Source: Syntrophomonadaceae bacterium (lineage in GTDB: Bacteria > Bacillota > Syntrophomonadia > Syntrophomonadales > Syntrophomonadaceae). Taken from it: a stretch of DNA of 17,276 nucleotides. The notes below the pieces were generated by a model. That model did not search any database and was not told the origin of the DNA. It worked only from the letters and a program-made list of their open reading frames with translations. The DNA is taken from assembly GCA_028683995.1 (NCBI GenBank), contig JAQUGU010000008.1, positions 1 to 17,276 of the forward strand, read 5' to 3'. Numbering within the stretch: position 1 is the stretch's first letter; each line of letters starts with the position of its first letter. The translations under genes were made by a program, and so were the position numbers. Shown in pieces: positions 1 through 7,301 of the stretch.

Positions 1-380
1 GATAAATATAAGCTGGTCACCTAAGCAATCACCTCCAGAAAACAAGGTTTTTAAGGATGTGGATAAAGCCGATTTCAGGTAAATCTGCGTATTCTAATAC
101 AAGTATTTATAACGACAATATTCGTTAAATAAATAGAATTATCCTTTAATAACTTTGTTATTATATTATCAAAGTAAAATATTACCAATAATAAAAGCCC
201 GGAAATGTTAATTGCCGAGCCTGGTTGTTGGCTAAGTGTTATGATTAAGCTTTTAATATCTGCTGCCCAGCTTACAATTAATAGAGAAGAGTAGAGTACT
301 ATCTTACCTTTGGATTAAATGCTTATTGCGTAATGGAAAATATTGTTGGATAACAATACTTATTAAATTAATTACTATTG
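1..380. other. AT-rich non-coding stretch downstream of the AAA/DUF4276 pair
   Basis: No convincing gene lies here. The stretch is strongly AT-rich and holds one probable terminator, annotated separately. At the very edge, the minus strand reads a strong ribosome site (GGAGGTGATT, plus positions 27-36) followed about 10 bases on by a GTG at 20-18. A further minus-strand gene may therefore start at the window boundary, but only about 20 bases of it are visible and it cannot be identified. Confidence 0.5.
191..222 (-). terminator. probable rho-independent terminator of the AAA/DUF4276 unit
   Basis: Read on the minus strand, AGGCTCGG (222-215) can pair with CCGGGCTT (202-195) to form an 8-bp stem with two G-U pairs and a 12-base loop. 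It is followed by the T-rich tract TTATTATT. The same stem has two mismatches on the plus strand, so the structure favours minus-strand RNA. It lies about 160 bases past the DUF4276 stop codon, further than usual. Confidence 0.45.
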
Positions 381-989
381 TTATTTGAAGTTTAATAATG
401 AATTCAATGCTCTCAATAAGCTTTCGGAATTGTTGCATGCATTTTCTAAACTCCAGGATTCTTTAACAAAAGGAATTAAACAATGATTATAATTAGGTCC
501 TTGGATTGCGGTACTATTGCTTTTTGGGACTATACCTGTTCTTAAATCTTTCTTGCGCGATTTCCTTGCCAAGTTTATTAAAGACTGCTTTGGGTCCAGT
601 AGGCTGTCAACATTTATAGGTATAAGATTAATACTAATACCTAGATACTCAGCAAACCCCTCTCGATCTGCCAATAACCACGATTCAATCTCAGGTACTG
701 CGATTCGAAATAACATATTTGGATGTATCTTGTCAGGTAAGTAATCTTTAATAAGAGCTATCGCACATCGATACTTATCACAATCCGTTAACACAAAATA
801 GGGCATACCTTGCGCCGCCTTATTAAACCCGCAAATGTTTTTTTTAATATAACCATTTCCGCGCCCATTATAAGCATTAGCAATTTGATAAGAACGACCT
901 GATTGAGCCATTATTTGCCTGATTACCGCTTCGCTCAAAATATCTTCAAATATAATATTAAAATAAGTGGTCTGCTTTTTTATACTCAT
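381..989 (-). CDS. DUF4276 family protein, TOPRIM-like putative effector
   Basis: This 202-residue protein matches the pattern of the DUF4276 family. In order it shows an early acidic motif (FEDILSE, residues 14-20), a Gly-rich GRGNGYIKK stretch near 42-50, a strand ending in a D-x-D motif (YFVLTDCD, D69 and D71), and a second acidic motif (RIAVPEIESWLLAD, with E100, E102 and D108). An early Glu, a DxD and later acidic residues are the metal-binding layout of TOPRIM nuclease-like folds. The TOPRIM assignment is an inference from these motifs. The ATG overlaps the TAA of the upstream ATPase gene by one base (TAATG), so the two are translationally coupled and probably work as a pair. In related two-gene systems the ATPase senses and the TOPRIM partner cleaves nucleic acid. 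The target here is unknown. DUF4276 genes are also found outside proven defence loci. Confidence 0.8.
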   Translation of the reverse strand: MSIKKQTTYFNIIFEDILSEAVIRQIMAQSGRSYQIANAYNGRGNGYIKKNICGFNKAAQGMPYFVLTDCDKYRCAIALIKDYLPDKIHPNMLFRIAVPEIESWLLADREGFAEYLGISINLIPINVDSLLDPKQSLINLARKSRKKDLRTGIVPKSNSTAIQGPNYNHCLIPFVKESWSLENACNNSESLLRALNSLLNFK

Positions 990-2143
990 TAAAATAGACT
1001 CAATTCTTCAATGTTATTTGGGTGGATTCGGGATAAAATAGCATCAGCAGGACTTACACCATTCTCCAATAAAAGCCTTACCTCTTCAATTGAGGAAGAG
1101 ACTGTAATTGTTGTGCCTTCGGAACTGGGAGTTAATAACAGTATTTCTTCACCGCCAATTCCTTTGTCCGATAAAAGGTCCACGCTGTGTGTACTTAATA
1201 TTAACTGACGTTTCTTTCGGCTTTGTACTTTGCTAAATACCGCTGGCAATTGTGAAACTATACTACCATTCAATGAAAGCTCAGGTTCTTCCAATAGCAA
1301 CAAAGAATCGCTTTCAAGCAAAGACCATAATAGTCCGATTAGACGTAATGTACCGTCAGAAAACTGATCCTCTTGTTGTTTACCCGCATGAGGCCTCCAA
1401 TGTTCGTAGACTGCCTCGAGATGAGGAACGCCTGTTTCATCCTTAGTATCGGTAAGTTGTTTAAGTTGAGGGACTGCTATTCTTAATGCAGATTCAATTT
1501 TTTTAAGCCTGGATTTACGAGTTTTTTCACTTGTTCGCGCAACTTGTTCTAAGAAGCTTCGACCAAAAGGATCTTCGGGAATGCCAACGACTGGAAAAGA
1601 CTCTGGATGTCTCAGTAACTGTGGAACCAGATGTAAGTAAGAGATAGAGTTAAAAAAATCAGCAATTTCCCTAAAACTTGCATTTGCATTAATCTGTTCC
1701 AAATGAGTTTGAGTAAGACGCAAATCATCCTTTTTATCATATTTATCTGGCCTTTGCAGTATCAGTTCGCCATTTTTATAAACTTCTTCTTTGTTAACGC
1801 GAATATGCCTATGTCCTCTTGTTTCCTGTATTATTTCAAGTATATATTTCCATCTAGGCTCGCTATCAATTGATTCAGATAAATGAACTTCAATTTTGAT
1901 TTCTGGTTGATTACGTGCTGCAAGACAGCGAATCTTTGAGACTCCACCGCGTTGGGATATAGCTTTTTGTAATCCTCCACCTTCCTGTTTAGCAATATCG
2001 TGAAGAAACCTAAAAACATCTAAGAAGTTTGATTTTCCTGACGCATTAGGGCCGACTACAAATATGCGTTGTCCCAAGTCAACACTAACTTCTCTAAAGT
2101 TACGCCAATTTCTAAGGCTTGCATGTGTAATTATAATTATCAA
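989..2143 (-). CDS. AAA/ABC-type ATPase, RecF/OLD-like (AAA_21)
   Basis: This 384-residue ATPase has a split ABC/SMC-type nucleotide-binding domain. Walker A is GPNASGKS at residues 31-38. The ABC signature-like FSDGTLRL is at 261-268, Walker B LLLLEEPE at 281-288, and the H-loop STHS at 317-320. The N-terminal pattern SLRNWRNFREVSVDL is typical of RecF/OLD-like ATPases that dimerise around ATP. The long middle section (about 60-255) would be the family-specific insertion. It is the first gene of a coupled pair with the DUF4276 gene. The start is awkward: no in-frame ATG exists at the N terminus. The first in-frame codon after a stop is TTG (2143-2141), directly after AGGGGTGA, and downstream ATA/ATT codons would be better spaced from that ribosome site. 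The family and the pairing suggest defence; this is an inference. Confidence 0.85.
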   Translation of the reverse strand: MIIIITHASLRNWRNFREVSVDLGQRIFVVGPNASGKSNFLDVFRFLHDIAKQEGGGLQKAISQRGGVSKIRCLAARNQPEIKIEVHLSESIDSEPRWKYILEIIQETRGHRHIRVNKEEVYKNGELILQRPDKYDKKDDLRLTQTHLEQINANASFREIADFFNSISYLHLVPQLLRHPESFPVVGIPEDPFGRSFLEQVARTSEKTRKSRLKKIESALRIAVPQLKQLTDTKDETGVPHLEAVYEHWRPHAGKQQEDQFSDGTLRLIGLLWSLLESDSLLLLEEPELSLNGSIVSQLPAVFSKVQSRKKRQLILSTHSVDLLSDKGIGGEEILLLTPSSEGTTITVSSSIEEVRLLLENGVSPADAILSRIHPNNIEELSLF

Positions 2144-2625
2144 TCACCCCTATCAAAGAAAATGATGGTAATAGTTGGAGGCCACACTTTCGATCAAGAT
2201 AACTATATGGGTTTTCAAATATATGGCTTTATCACGTCTGAAGCAAGTTATATTACTTATAGGTTATTACCAATCACTTACTACGTGTATATAATTGACT
2301 ATACTAACTTAATATGTGGTTTGCAAATACTAATTAATTTAAAAATGTTGTTAAATGTGACTAATAGTGACCGAATGCTTGACTGCCTTGCTTTTTGGGA
2401 GCGAGGAAGCTCAAGCACATATATTGCAGAAGTTCTACGTATGGAGTTGGATGAACACCTGGTGGGATTCATTAACTAAGATTTTCATTTCCGAGCTTGA
2501 TTTTTGGATTAGTGTTAATAATGTGGTTGCCTATTGTCTCTTCTCTTTTTATGCAAAGTATCGGAAGCGGTTCTTAATATTCCCCATGGAGTCACAATAC
2601 TACTCCCGGTTTTGTTCTATAATAA
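2144..2625. other. 482-base gap without a supported gene
   Basis: This gap separates the ATPase start from the 3' end of metA. Two overlapping plus-strand reading frames are open here, one spanning 2069-2479 and one 2367-2702. They run antisense into the flanking genes, lack good ribosome sites and resemble no family I know. The only site noted is the candidate ATPase promoter. The low GC and lack of coding signal fit a junction between an acquired cassette and the metabolic region. Confidence 0.5.
2218..2246 (-). promoter_or_regulatory. candidate promoter of the AAA/DUF4276 unit
   Basis: On the minus strand TTGCTT (2246-2241) is followed after 17 bases by TATATT (2223-2218), about 75 bases upstream of the ATPase start. 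The surrounding DNA is very AT-rich, so a chance match is quite possible. Confidence 0.3.
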
Positions 2626-3543
2626 TCAGGTTAATTCATTCAGGTCATAGGGGGTTTCCTGGTATACATAGTAGTTTAGCCAGTTCGAGAACAGGAGGTT
2701 AGCATGGCTTCTCCACTTTACCACCGGGAACAGGGTCGGATTATCATGGGGAAAATAGTTGTGCGGAACTGCAATATTTAAGCCTTGGGCTTTATCCCGG
2801 TCGTACTCGCTTTTTAGAGTTAGGGGGTCATATTCGGAGTGCCCGGTTACAAAAATTTGGCGACCATCCTGACGGATAACAATATAGACCCCGGCTTCTG
2901 CTGATTCCGATAGTATTTCCAGGTCTGGTACCTGTTCAATATCGGCCTTACGTATTTCAGTATGACGTGAATGGGGAGCGTAAAATTCATCATCAAAGCC
3001 ACGTAATAGTCTAACGTTGGGTTTATTAACTGAATGAGCGAAAACCCCAAACATTTTCTGCTCCAGAATATATTTGTTGATACCGAAATGGTGATACAAC
3101 CCGGCCTGTGCTCCCACACAAATATGAAAAGTGGAATATACATGATGCAGGCTCCAATCCATTATTGCTTTTAATTCCTCCCAGTAAGACCATTCTTCAA
3201 ACTCCAGATGCTCAATCGGCGCCCCGGTTATTATCATACCATCAAAATTCTGCCCTTTTATAGCGCTAAAAGTGGTATAAAACCTGGATAGATGCTCCGA
3301 AGGGGTATTCCGGGCGATATGGCTTTGCGGATGCAGTAATACAATGTCAACCTGCAAGGGGGAGTTGCCCAGTAAACGCAGGAGTTGCGTTTCAGTAGCA
3401 ATTTTTACTGGCATCAAATTTAGAATAACAATACGCAGTGGCCGCATATCCTGATGTAAGGCACGTTTTTCGTGCATAATAAAGATGTTTTCTCTATTAA
3501 GAATGTCGGCTGCGGGCAGATCATTTGGTATATTAATCGGCAT
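2626..3543 (-). CDS. metA: homoserine O-acetyltransferase (MetA family)
   Basis: MetA transfers an acyl group from acyl-CoA to the hydroxyl of homoserine, the first committed step of methionine synthesis. The 305 residues match full-length MetA. The catalytic Cys is C142 in HICVGAQAGLY, and the partner residues H235 and E237 lie in VTGHSEYDP. Residue 111, which is known to set acyl-CoA choice (Glu for acetyl-CoA, Gly for succinyl-CoA), is Glu in TGAPIEHLEFEE. O-acetylhomoserine is therefore predicted, matching the O-acetylhomoserine sulfhydrylase gene immediately upstream. One oddity is Val at 143, where relatives usually have Trp (HICWGAQAG). The ATG is preceded by AGGATG. The 138-base gap to metY shows no convincing promoter or terminator, so the two are probably cotranscribed. 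Confidence 0.95.
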   Translation of the reverse strand: MPINIPNDLPAADILNRENIFIMHEKRALHQDMRPLRIVILNLMPVKIATETQLLRLLGNSPLQVDIVLLHPQSHIARNTPSEHLSRFYTTFSAIKGQNFDGMIITGAPIEHLEFEEWSYWEELKAIMDWSLHHVYSTFHICVGAQAGLYHHFGINKYILEQKMFGVFAHSVNKPNVRLLRGFDDEFYAPHSRHTEIRKADIEQVPDLEILSESAEAGVYIVIRQDGRQIFVTGHSEYDPLTLKSEYDRDKAQGLNIAVPHNYFPHDNPTLFPVVKWRSHANLLFSNWLNYYVYQETPYDLNELT

Positions 3544-3681
3544 TTAAATCACATCCTGGTTAGAAATTACTCTTATTTCTTGACTGGTATAATTTCCATT
3601 GTATAAACGCCATTACTTTCTTTACGGTGGTGACAATGTACCTAATTTTTCCTGATAGGCAGTGACTCGATGTACTTTAAA

Positions 3682-4974
3682 TCAAAGCGCTTTTGCTTTG
3701 GCAAAGGCCTGATCGAGGTCGTAAATGAGATCATCAATATCTTCCAGCCCAATGGAAAGCCTGATCATATCGGCTGTAATCCCAACCGAGCGCAGTTCCT
3801 CTTCGGTCAACTGGGAATGAGTGGTGCTGGCGGGATGTATAACCAGTGATTTGGCATCAGCCACATTAGCCAGCAGCGAGAATATTTCCAGGCTATCGAT
3901 GAACTTGCGACCAGTCTCTATGCCGCCCTTAATCCCAAAAGTGAATATTGACCCTGCCCCCCGGGGCAGATACTTTTTTGCCAGGTCATAATACTTATTA
4001 CCCGGCAGTTCAGGGTAATTCACCCAGGAAACCTGAGGATGACTACAAAGGTAGTCCACAATTTTACGAGTATTAGCTACATGGCGTTGTACCCGCAAAG
4101 AAAGAGTCTCCAGGCCCTGTAAAAACAGGAACGCGTTAAATGGACTGAGGGCAGCCCCGGTATCTCTTAACAACTGGACCCGGGCCTTGCTTATGAAAGC
4201 CACTGGTCCCAAAGCTTCAAAGTATTTAATTCCGTGATAGCTCGGATCCGCTTCGGTTAAACCGGGGAATTTACCACTGGCGGTCCAATCGAAATTGCCC
4301 CCTTCAACTATTACTCCTCCAATCGAGGTACCGTGCCCACCGATAAACTTGGTAGCGGAGTGAACTACAATATCGGCTCCAAATTCTATAGGCCGGTTAA
4401 GATATGGTGTGGCAAAGGTATTATCAACAATCAAAGGGATACCGTTTTCGTGGGCTATGCGGGCAACCGCTTCGATATCAATAACATTGGTTTGGGGGTT
4501 ACCTATAGTTTCTATATACAGAGCCCTGGTTTGCGAATTAATAGCCTGTCTAAAATTATCCGGATCATCAGGGTCTACAAAAATAGTCTTGATTCCTAAT
4601 CTGGGTAATGTAACCGCAAAAAGATTATAAGTACCGCCATATAAAGTACTGGCCGAGACTATTTCGTCTCCAACCCCGGCAATGTTAAGAATGGAGTAGG
4701 TAATAGCTGCCGAGCCGGAGGCGGTTGCCAGAGCTGCTGAACCGCCTTCCAGAGCGGCCATTCTCTGTTCAAAAACATCATTGGTAGGGTTCATCATTCG
4801 GGTATAAATATTGCCGGGTTCTTTTAAAGAAAACAAATCAGCCGCATGTTGGGCGTTATTAAAAACATAGGATGTGGTCTGATAAATAGGTACCGCTCTG
4901 GAGCCGGTAGTCGGGTCAACCTGCTGACCTGCATGAACCTGTAAAGTATCAAAATTTAATGTCCTCTTAGTCAT
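3682..4974 (-). CDS. metY: O-acetylhomoserine aminocarboxypropyltransferase (sulfhydrylase)
   Basis: This PLP enzyme makes homocysteine directly from O-acetylhomoserine and sulfide. It is 430 residues long, the size of the longer MetY/Met17 branch rather than the roughly 380-residue cystathionine enzymes. The PLP-binding Lys is K209 in VVHSATKFIGGHGTSIGG, and HGTSIGG is characteristic of this branch. Other family motifs are YTRMMNPTN near 57-65, ATASGSAA near 83-90 and IVDNTFATPYL near 182-192. The ATG follows a GGGGGAAAT ribosome site. It sits between iscU (98 bases upstream) and metA (downstream), giving a MetA-MetY direct sulfhydrylation pair. O-acetylserine or other thiols could be side substrates. 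I see no SAM-I riboswitch or T-box in the 98-base leader. Confidence 0.94.
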   Translation of the reverse strand: MTKRTLNFDTLQVHAGQQVDPTTGSRAVPIYQTTSYVFNNAQHAADLFSLKEPGNIYTRMMNPTNDVFEQRMAALEGGSAALATASGSAAITYSILNIAGVGDEIVSASTLYGGTYNLFAVTLPRLGIKTIFVDPDDPDNFRQAINSQTRALYIETIGNPQTNVIDIEAVARIAHENGIPLIVDNTFATPYLNRPIEFGADIVVHSATKFIGGHGTSIGGVIVEGGNFDWTASGKFPGLTEADPSYHGIKYFEALGPVAFISKARVQLLRDTGAALSPFNAFLFLQGLETLSLRVQRHVANTRKIVDYLCSHPQVSWVNYPELPGNKYYDLAKKYLPRGAGSIFTFGIKGGIETGRKFIDSLEIFSLLANVADAKSLVIHPASTTHSQLTEEELRSVGITADMIRLSIGLEDIDDLIYDLDQAFAKAKAL

Positions 4975-5073
4975 TTTTTATTTCCCCCTTCATAATATAA
5001 ACATATACTAAACCCTCATAACCTGCACTTAGCCCAATTTTACCCAGGTTAATAGGAATGACCATTACACTCT

Positions 5074-5445
5074 TTAATCATGCTTACTTCGCATATAATC
5101 CTCAATAGCGGCATGCAGCGCATCGGCAGCCAGATTGGAGCAATGCATCTTAACCGGGGGAAGGCCATCCAGAGCCTGTGCCACTGCCCTATTGGTAATT
5201 TGTTCGGCTTCCTGCAGGGATTTGCCTTTTACCATTTGCGTTACCATACTGCTGGTAGCAATAGCGGCAGCACATCCAAAGGTTCTGAATTTAACATCTG
5301 CAATGATATTGTCTACTACCTTAATATCAATATGCATGATATCACCACAAACGACATTGCCAACTTCCCCGCTGCCGCTGGGCAGGTCTATCCTACCGAC
5401 GTTACGGGGGTTCATAAAGTGGTCCATTACCTTATCGGAATACAT
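5074..5445 (-). CDS. iscU: Fe-S cluster scaffold protein, IscU/NifU N-terminal type
   Basis: This 123-residue scaffold accepts sulfur from the cysteine desulfurase and iron to assemble a cluster before transfer to apo-proteins. The three ligand cysteines and the conserved Asp are present: C33 and D35 in GEVGNVVCGD, C58 in RTFGCAAAIATSS, and C102 in KMHCSNLA. It ends soon after the third Cys, so it is a stand-alone scaffold without the C-terminal domains of full NifU. The ATG has a strong AGGAGG site and starts 15 bases after the iscS stop, so the two are cotranscribed. The PPVKMHCSNLA ending matches the clostridial NifU-like group found next to NifS/IscS. Confidence 0.95.
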   Translation of the reverse strand: MYSDKVMDHFMNPRNVGRIDLPSGSGEVGNVVCGDIMHIDIKVVDNIIADVKFRTFGCAAAIATSSMVTQMVKGKSLQEAEQITNRAVAQALDGLPPVKMHCSNLAADALHAAIEDYMRSKHD

Positions 5446-5460
5446 TTATTATTCCCTCCT

Positions 5461-6618
5461 TTAATTATACAGGGGAGACATGTTGCGCAGGTTTTGGATA
5501 ATTCCGGGAAGCACCTCTAAAACCATATCCACGTCTTCCTCCGTGTTATCTTTGCCCAGGGTTAAGCGCAGAGAGCCGTGGGCTATCTCATGAGGCAGGC
5601 CCAGAGCCAGCAAAACGTGAGAAGGATCGAGTGAGCCGGAAGTACAGGCTGACCCGCTGGAAGCCATAATTCCGTAGCTGTCGAGCATAAGCAGGATTGA
5701 TTCTCCTTCCACAAACTCAAAACACACACTGACACTGCCAGGCAGACGATTGACCGGGTGCCCGGTTAAACGGGTATGGGGAATAGTGCTTAAAATACCT
5801 TCCTGCAGGCGTTGCCCCATTTCGCTCAAGCGGGCCTGTCTTTCTGGCATATTAATCTGGGCCAGCTGACAGGCTTTGCCAAAGCCGACTATTCCCGGGA
5901 CATTCTCCGTCCCTGAACGCAGTCCTCGTTCCTGCCCTCCGCCGTGGAGAAAATTACCCACCCGGATTCCCTGGCTGACATACAAACAGCCCACTCCCTT
6001 GGGGCCATGCAACTTGTGACTGGAAGCCGATAACATATCCACATTCATTTCTTTTACATCTACCGGCAGTTTACCAACCGTCTGAACAGCATCGGTATGA
6101 AAAATTGCTCTGCCCGCATGGGCAATAGCCGCCAATTCCTTAATAGGTTGTATGGTGCCGACTTCATTATTAGCATGCATGATGCTGACCAGAGCAGTAG
6201 CCGGCTTCATCGCTTCCCTGAGTATATCCGGCTCTACCAGTCCATCAGGAGTGACTGGTAGTACTGTGAGTTCATATCCCCGTTTAGCCAGGTGAAGACA
6301 GGTATCCAGTACCGCATGGTGCTCTATGGCCGAAGTAATAAGGTGCTTGCCCTTATCCGGGTTATTGTCTAAATAGGAAATGATAGCCTGGTTATTCGCC
6401 TCTGTACCCCCGCTGGTAAAAATAATTTCCCGCCCGGATGCACCTAAAAGTTCTCCTACCTGGCTTCGTGCCTGATCTACCGCCTGGCGTGCCTGCCGCC
6501 CCAGAGCATGAACACTGGAAGCGTTACCAAACCTATCGTTATAGTAGGGTATCATGGCATTAAAAACCTCCGGATCCACCGGAGTAGTAGCGCTGTGATC
6601 CATGTAGATCTGTCTCAC
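5461..6618 (-). CDS. iscS: cysteine desulfurase, IscS/NifS family
   Basis: This PLP enzyme converts cysteine to alanine and holds the sulfur as a persulfide for delivery to partner proteins. At 385 residues it is full length. The PLP Lys is K202 in SASSHKLHGPKG, and the persulfide Cys is C325 in SSGSACTSGSLDPSHVL, on the longer mobile loop of group I (IscS/NifS) enzymes. The N-terminal YMDHSATTP and EVGTIQPI motifs also fit. The start is GTG at 6618: AGGAGGTGGCTTAA precedes it at the right distance, whereas the ATG at 6603 has no ribosome site. It lies between the Rrf2 regulator and iscU. Besides IscU, its plausible sulfur acceptors in this window are FdhD and MnmA. Confidence 0.96.
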   Translation of the reverse strand: MRQIYMDHSATTPVDPEVFNAMIPYYNDRFGNASSVHALGRQARQAVDQARSQVGELLGASGREIIFTSGGTEANNQAIISYLDNNPDKGKHLITSAIEHHAVLDTCLHLAKRGYELTVLPVTPDGLVEPDILREAMKPATALVSIMHANNEVGTIQPIKELAAIAHAGRAIFHTDAVQTVGKLPVDVKEMNVDMLSASSHKLHGPKGVGCLYVSQGIRVGNFLHGGGQERGLRSGTENVPGIVGFGKACQLAQINMPERQARLSEMGQRLQEGILSTIPHTRLTGHPVNRLPGSVSVCFEFVEGESILLMLDSYGIMASSGSACTSGSLDPSHVLLALGLPHEIAHGSLRLTLGKDNTEEDVDMVLEVLPGIIQNLRNMSPLYN

Positions 6619-6777
6619 TTAAGCCACCTCCTAAAATATTTATGATTTACTGTTTTACAGTGTAGCGAAGAATATATTCTCCACAGTTTAGCGGGTTTGC
6701 ATGCCAGCCAAGAATGCCTGCCCTTGCGGGGTAACTTCTTGGCATTGCCTGCCTATAGGCGGCAACCGCCCTGGCTT
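6619..6777 (-). other. structured spacer between the Rrf2 regulator and iscS
   Basis: This 159-base spacer is rich in inverted repeats. GCCAAGAA (6707-6714) pairs with TTCTTGGC (6736-6743), with a smaller CCC/GGG hairpin inside the loop. GGCGG/CCGCC (6758-6770) forms a hairpin just after the regulator stop, next to the palindrome GCCTATAGGC (6751-6760). No run of T follows, so a simple terminator is unlikely. A 12-base palindrome AGAATATATTCT (6669-6680) lies nearer iscS, beside TTGGCT-N15-TAAACT, a weak possible promoter. The arrangement would allow separate mRNA stability or expression of regulator and iscSU; this is an inference. Confidence 0.45.
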
Positions 6778-7236
6778 TTATCGGTGCAGCTGAATATCAT
6801 AAATTGTTTCTGCTTTACCAAGCTTCTCTGATTCTTTAACCAGGTCTGCAAGTGAGTAAGAATCCAAAACTTCGGTTATGGCATCCCTTACCCGGGACCA
6901 GATTATACGGGTTACGCAATAATCGGCCCGTTGACATTCATCCGGATTGACTTCACTTACACATTCAACTGGTGCAATAGGGCCTTCCAACACCCGGACT
7001 ACATCGCCGACGCTGATGTCTTTGGGGTTACGTCCCAGAATATAACCACCCTGGGAACCCCGTATACTTTTGATCAGACCGTTTTGTTTAAGGGGAATCA
7101 TTATTTGTTCCAGGTATCGCTCTGATATGCCCTGCCTTTCAGCAATGGTACGGGTAGCGATGGGTTCGTTGCCTTCGTCCATTGCCATATCCAGCATAGC
7201 TCTGAGCCCGTATCTTCCTTTGGTGGATAATTTCAT
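6778..7236 (-). CDS. iscR: Rrf2 family transcriptional regulator, IscR-like
   Basis: This 152-residue winged-helix protein starts with MKLSTKGRYGLRAMLDMA, the classic Rrf2 N terminus. The recognition helix region is IAERQGISERYLEQIM (31-46) and the wing is SIRGSQGGYIL (57-67). Three cysteines, C92, C101 and C107, sit where IscR binds its [2Fe-2S] cluster, so Fe-S or redox sensing is likely. Their spacing is wider than the 92/98/104 of E. coli IscR. Its place immediately upstream of iscS-iscU indicates control of that operon, probably including itself. A CymR-like role in cysteine metabolism is also possible, given the met and cys genes around it. The ATG has a strong AGGAGG site. The 65-base gap to nadA shows no clear terminator. 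Confidence 0.93.
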   Translation of the reverse strand: MKLSTKGRYGLRAMLDMAMDEGNEPIATRTIAERQGISERYLEQIMIPLKQNGLIKSIRGSQGGYILGRNPKDISVGDVVRVLEGPIAPVECVSEVNPDECQRADYCVTRIIWSRVRDAITEVLDSYSLADLVKESEKLGKAETIYDIQLHR

Positions 7237-7301
7237 AAGTTATTCCTCCTAGTTGTATTTGCCTTAATGATTAACTTTTACTCTTAAGTTTCAGGTATTT
7301 T

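Noticed and set aside
2069..2702. Two overlapping plus-strand open frames of 136 and 111 codons near the metA 3' end
   Set aside because: They run antisense into the ATPase and metA, lack ribosome sites, have low-complexity AT-driven composition and show no family motif.
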